Below the pieces are notes generated by a model. It was not told the DNA's origin, did not search any database, and worked only from the letters and a program-made list of their open reading frames with translations. A DNA stretch of 21,796 bases. Source: Acidobacteriota bacterium. Lineage in GTDB: Bacteria > Acidobacteriota > Vicinamibacteria > Vicinamibacterales > CAVVIG01. Below are positions 20,078 through 21,796 of this stretch, in pieces. The position numbers were made by a program, and so were the translations under genes. Location: positions 1 to 21,796 of the forward strand of contig QHWF01000006.1 of NCBI GenBank assembly GCA_003222455.1. Direction: 5' to 3'. How positions within the stretch are numbered: the first letter of the stretch is position 1; the number at the start of each line of letters is the position of its first letter.

Positions 20078-21796
20078 TGATCGCGATGATCTCCCTCGCC
20101 GCTCAGACCCCGTCGTCCCGTCCTGACGGGGCCGCGCTGTTCGACGCCTCGTGCAGTGGTTGCCACGACGCCGGCGACGCCCGGGCGCCGGCGCGCGAGG
20201 CGCTCCGCGGGCGATCGCCGCAGGCGATCGTCGATGCGCTGACATCCGGATCGATGCGATACCAGGGTTTGTCATTGACCGGCGCCGAACGCCGCGCGGT
20301 CGCCGAGTTCCTGACCGGCCGCAAGATGCGCGGCACGGTGGCCGGCGCGACGATCGGCCGTTGTGCACGGCCGGCGCCGTTACCGGATCGATCGGCGGGC
20401 CCGGGCTGGAAGGGCTGGGGGGCTACGATCGAGAACTCGCATTTCCAACCAACGGCCCAGGCCGGCCTCGCGATCGACCGCGTTCCCCAGCTCGAATTGA
20501 AATGGGCGTTCGGATTTCCCGATACGACGTCCGCCTGGGCGCAGCCGACCCTCGCCGGCGGCCGCCTGTTTGTCGGGAGTCAGAACGGCACCGTGTATTC
20601 ACTCGACGCGCTGAGTGGATGCATTGCGTGGACGTTTGCGGCAGAAGGCGGTGTACGCGCGTCGGTGGTGATTGGGTCTCGGATGCGACGCGGCCGATCG
20701 ACCGTGTTCCCGGCATATGTGGCGGATCAGCGGGGGTTCGTCTACGCACTCAATGCCGCGACCGGTACTCTGATCTGGAAACGCAGGGTTGACGACCATC
20801 CACTGGTTCGACTCACCGGTTCGCCGGCCGTCTTCGGCGATCGGGTTTACGTTCCGACCTCCTCGTACGAAGAAGGCGGAAAACCACCGGGCTATCACTG
20901 CTGCACGTTTCGCGGCGCCGTCGTCGCGCTCGATGCGCGGACGGGCGAAGTGGTCTGGAAATCTCACACCATCGCCGATGCGCCACGGCTGATCCGGATG
21001 TACGCCGACGGCACCGAAGTGTGGGGACCGGCCGGCGGCGGCGTCTGGTCGGCGCCCACGATTGACGAGAAGCGTCGCGCCGTCTACGTGGGCGTGGGCA
21101 ATACCTACAGCGGTGTGCCACAGCCGACGACCGACGCCGTGCTGGCGTTCGATCTCGACACCGGCAGGATGCGATGGGCGCGTCAGATGAATCCCGGTCA
21201 CCGCGACGTGTTCGGGTGCGTACCGGGCGAGGTCAACTGTGTCGAGCGGCCCGGGCCCGACTTCGATTTCGGGGCCTCGCCGGTGCTCACCCGGCTGCCG
21301 AACGGCCGCGATTTGATTGTCGCCGGTCAGAAATCGGGCCTGGTGTACGCGCTGGATCCCGATAAACAGGGTGCGGAAGCGTGGCACTACCGGGCGGGGT
21401 CGGGCAGCGGTCTCGGCGGCATTCAGTGGGGCATCGCGTCGGATGGGGAGCGGGCTTACATTCCCGTCGCCGATATCTACGACCCGATGCCGGGAGGACT
21501 GCACGCGATATGGCTTTCGACCGGCCAGCGAGCGTGGCTCACGCCGCCGCCGGCGCCGGTTTGCGGCAAACCGAGTCGCGCGTGCAGCGGCGCTCAGTTT
21601 TCCGCCGTCACCGCCATTCCCGGAGTCGTCTTCTCGCCATCGAATGATGGCGCCGTCCGCGCGTACTCAGCGACAAACGGCACGATTATCTGGACCTTCA
21701 ACACGAACCGCGAGTTCAGCACCGTCAACGGCGTGAAGGCGAAGGGTGGATCGATGAACGGCCCTGCGCCGGTGGTCGCCGGAGGCATGGTGTATG
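20053..21796 (+). CDS. Quinohemoprotein, polyvinyl-alcohol dehydrogenase type, 3' end outside window
   Basis: This frame stays open to the window end (581 codons from 20053). It has a signal peptide (MRSVCAIVMIAMISLAAQ), then a short cytochrome c domain with CSGCH (34-38) and a possible Met68 ligand. A PQQ propeller follows, with the vicinal Cys pair (283-284) in YHCCTFRGAVVALDARTGEVVWK, GGGVWSAPTIDEKRRAVYVGVGNTYS, GPDFDFGASPVL, GRDLIVAGQKSGLVYALDPD, GGIQWGIASDGERAYIPVADIYDPMPGGL and REFSTVNGVKAKGGSMNGPAPVVAGGM. This order is that of cytochrome-containing polyvinyl-alcohol dehydrogenases, which oxidise secondary alcohols; the substrate here is unknown. About 20-40 residues are probably missing. 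The start is uncertain: GTG 20053 gives the best canonical signal peptide, ATG 20077 the tightest coupling, and a good ggagg precedes an ATC at 20038. Confidence 0.88.
   Translation, partial: MRSVCAIVMIAMISLAAQTPSSRPDGAALFDASCSGCHDAGDARAPAREALRGRSPQAIVDALTSGSMRYQGLSLTGAERRAVAEFLTGRKMRGTVAGATIGRCARPAPLPDRSAGPGWKGWGATIENSHFQPTAQAGLAIDRVPQLELKWAFGFPDTTSAWAQPTLAGGRLFVGSQNGTVYSLDALSGCIAWTFAAEGGVRASVVIGSRMRRGRSTVFPAYVADQRGFVYALNAATGTLIWKRRVDDHPLVRLTGSPAVFGDRVYVPTSSYEEGGKPPGYHCCTFRGAVVALDARTGEVVWKSHTIADAPRLIRMYADGTEVWGPAGGGVWSAPTIDEKRRAVYVGVGNTYSGVPQPTTDAVLAFDLDTGRMRWARQMNPGHRDVFGCVPGEVNCVERPGPDFDFGASPVLTRLPNGRDLIVAGQKSGLVYALDPDKQGAEAWHYRAGSGSGLGGIQWGIASDGERAYIPVADIYDPMPGGLHAIWLSTGQRAWLTPPPAPVCGKPSRACSGAQFSAVTAIPGVVFSPSNDGAVRAYSATNGTIIWTFNTNREFSTVNGVKAKGGSMNGPAPVVAGGMVY

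Overview
The window is high-GC DNA whose gene content fits an environmental acidobacterium, most likely of the Vicinamibacteria type. The grounds are the mix of secreted PQQ beta-propeller proteins, di-heme cytochromes, ThuA-like, Gfo/Idh/MocA and TIM-barrel sugar isomerase proteins, a nucleoside-type MFS symporter, and abundant word-like intergenic repeats. The lineage is inferred from gene style; no rRNA is present.

Layout. 1-733: 3' part of a ThuA-like protein. 889-3751 (+): D-xylulose kinase (xylB) and xylose isomerase (xylA), separated by a palindromic repeat. 3759-4610 (-): unrecognised coiled-coil protein, converging on xylA. 4611-5009: gene-free and repeat-rich. 5010-6026 (-): LacI-type regulator, divergent from the next block across a 199-bp inverted-repeat element. 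6325-11953 (+): two tandem modules, each a di-heme cytochrome c gene overlapping a PQQ-dependent dehydrogenase gene by ATGA. 12079-17370 (+): TIM-barrel sugar isomerase/epimerase with a Tat-like N-terminus, Gfo/Idh/MocA oxidoreductase, a second TIM-barrel isomerase, a nucleoside:H+ symporter-type MFS permease and an exported cupin. 17615-17857 (+): small winged-helix-like protein. 17951-19186 (-): secreted PQQ-like beta-propeller protein. 19238-21796 (+): PepSY-type membrane protein overlapping a quinohemoprotein of the polyvinyl-alcohol-dehydrogenase type that runs off the window.

How the genes may work together (inference): periplasmic quinoproteins oxidise sugars or alcohols and pass electrons to their paired di-heme cytochromes. 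The MFS permease imports sugar or nucleoside derivatives. Gfo/Idh/MocA, TIM-barrel and ThuA-like proteins process oxidised (keto-) sugars. XylA and XylB feed pentose into the pentose phosphate pathway. The LacI-type protein is a plausible local regulator, with a candidate operator just upstream of the first cytochrome gene.

The most unusual feature is the repeats. Nearly every gene boundary carries a different tandem or inverted repeat, and several run into coding sequence. They supply signal-peptide segments (cytochromes 1 and 2), long N-terminal insertions (both PQQ dehydrogenases and the Tat isomerase), stop codons or C-terminal tails (xylB, the oxidoreductase), a start codon (the PepSY gene) and a ribosome-binding site (the cupin).
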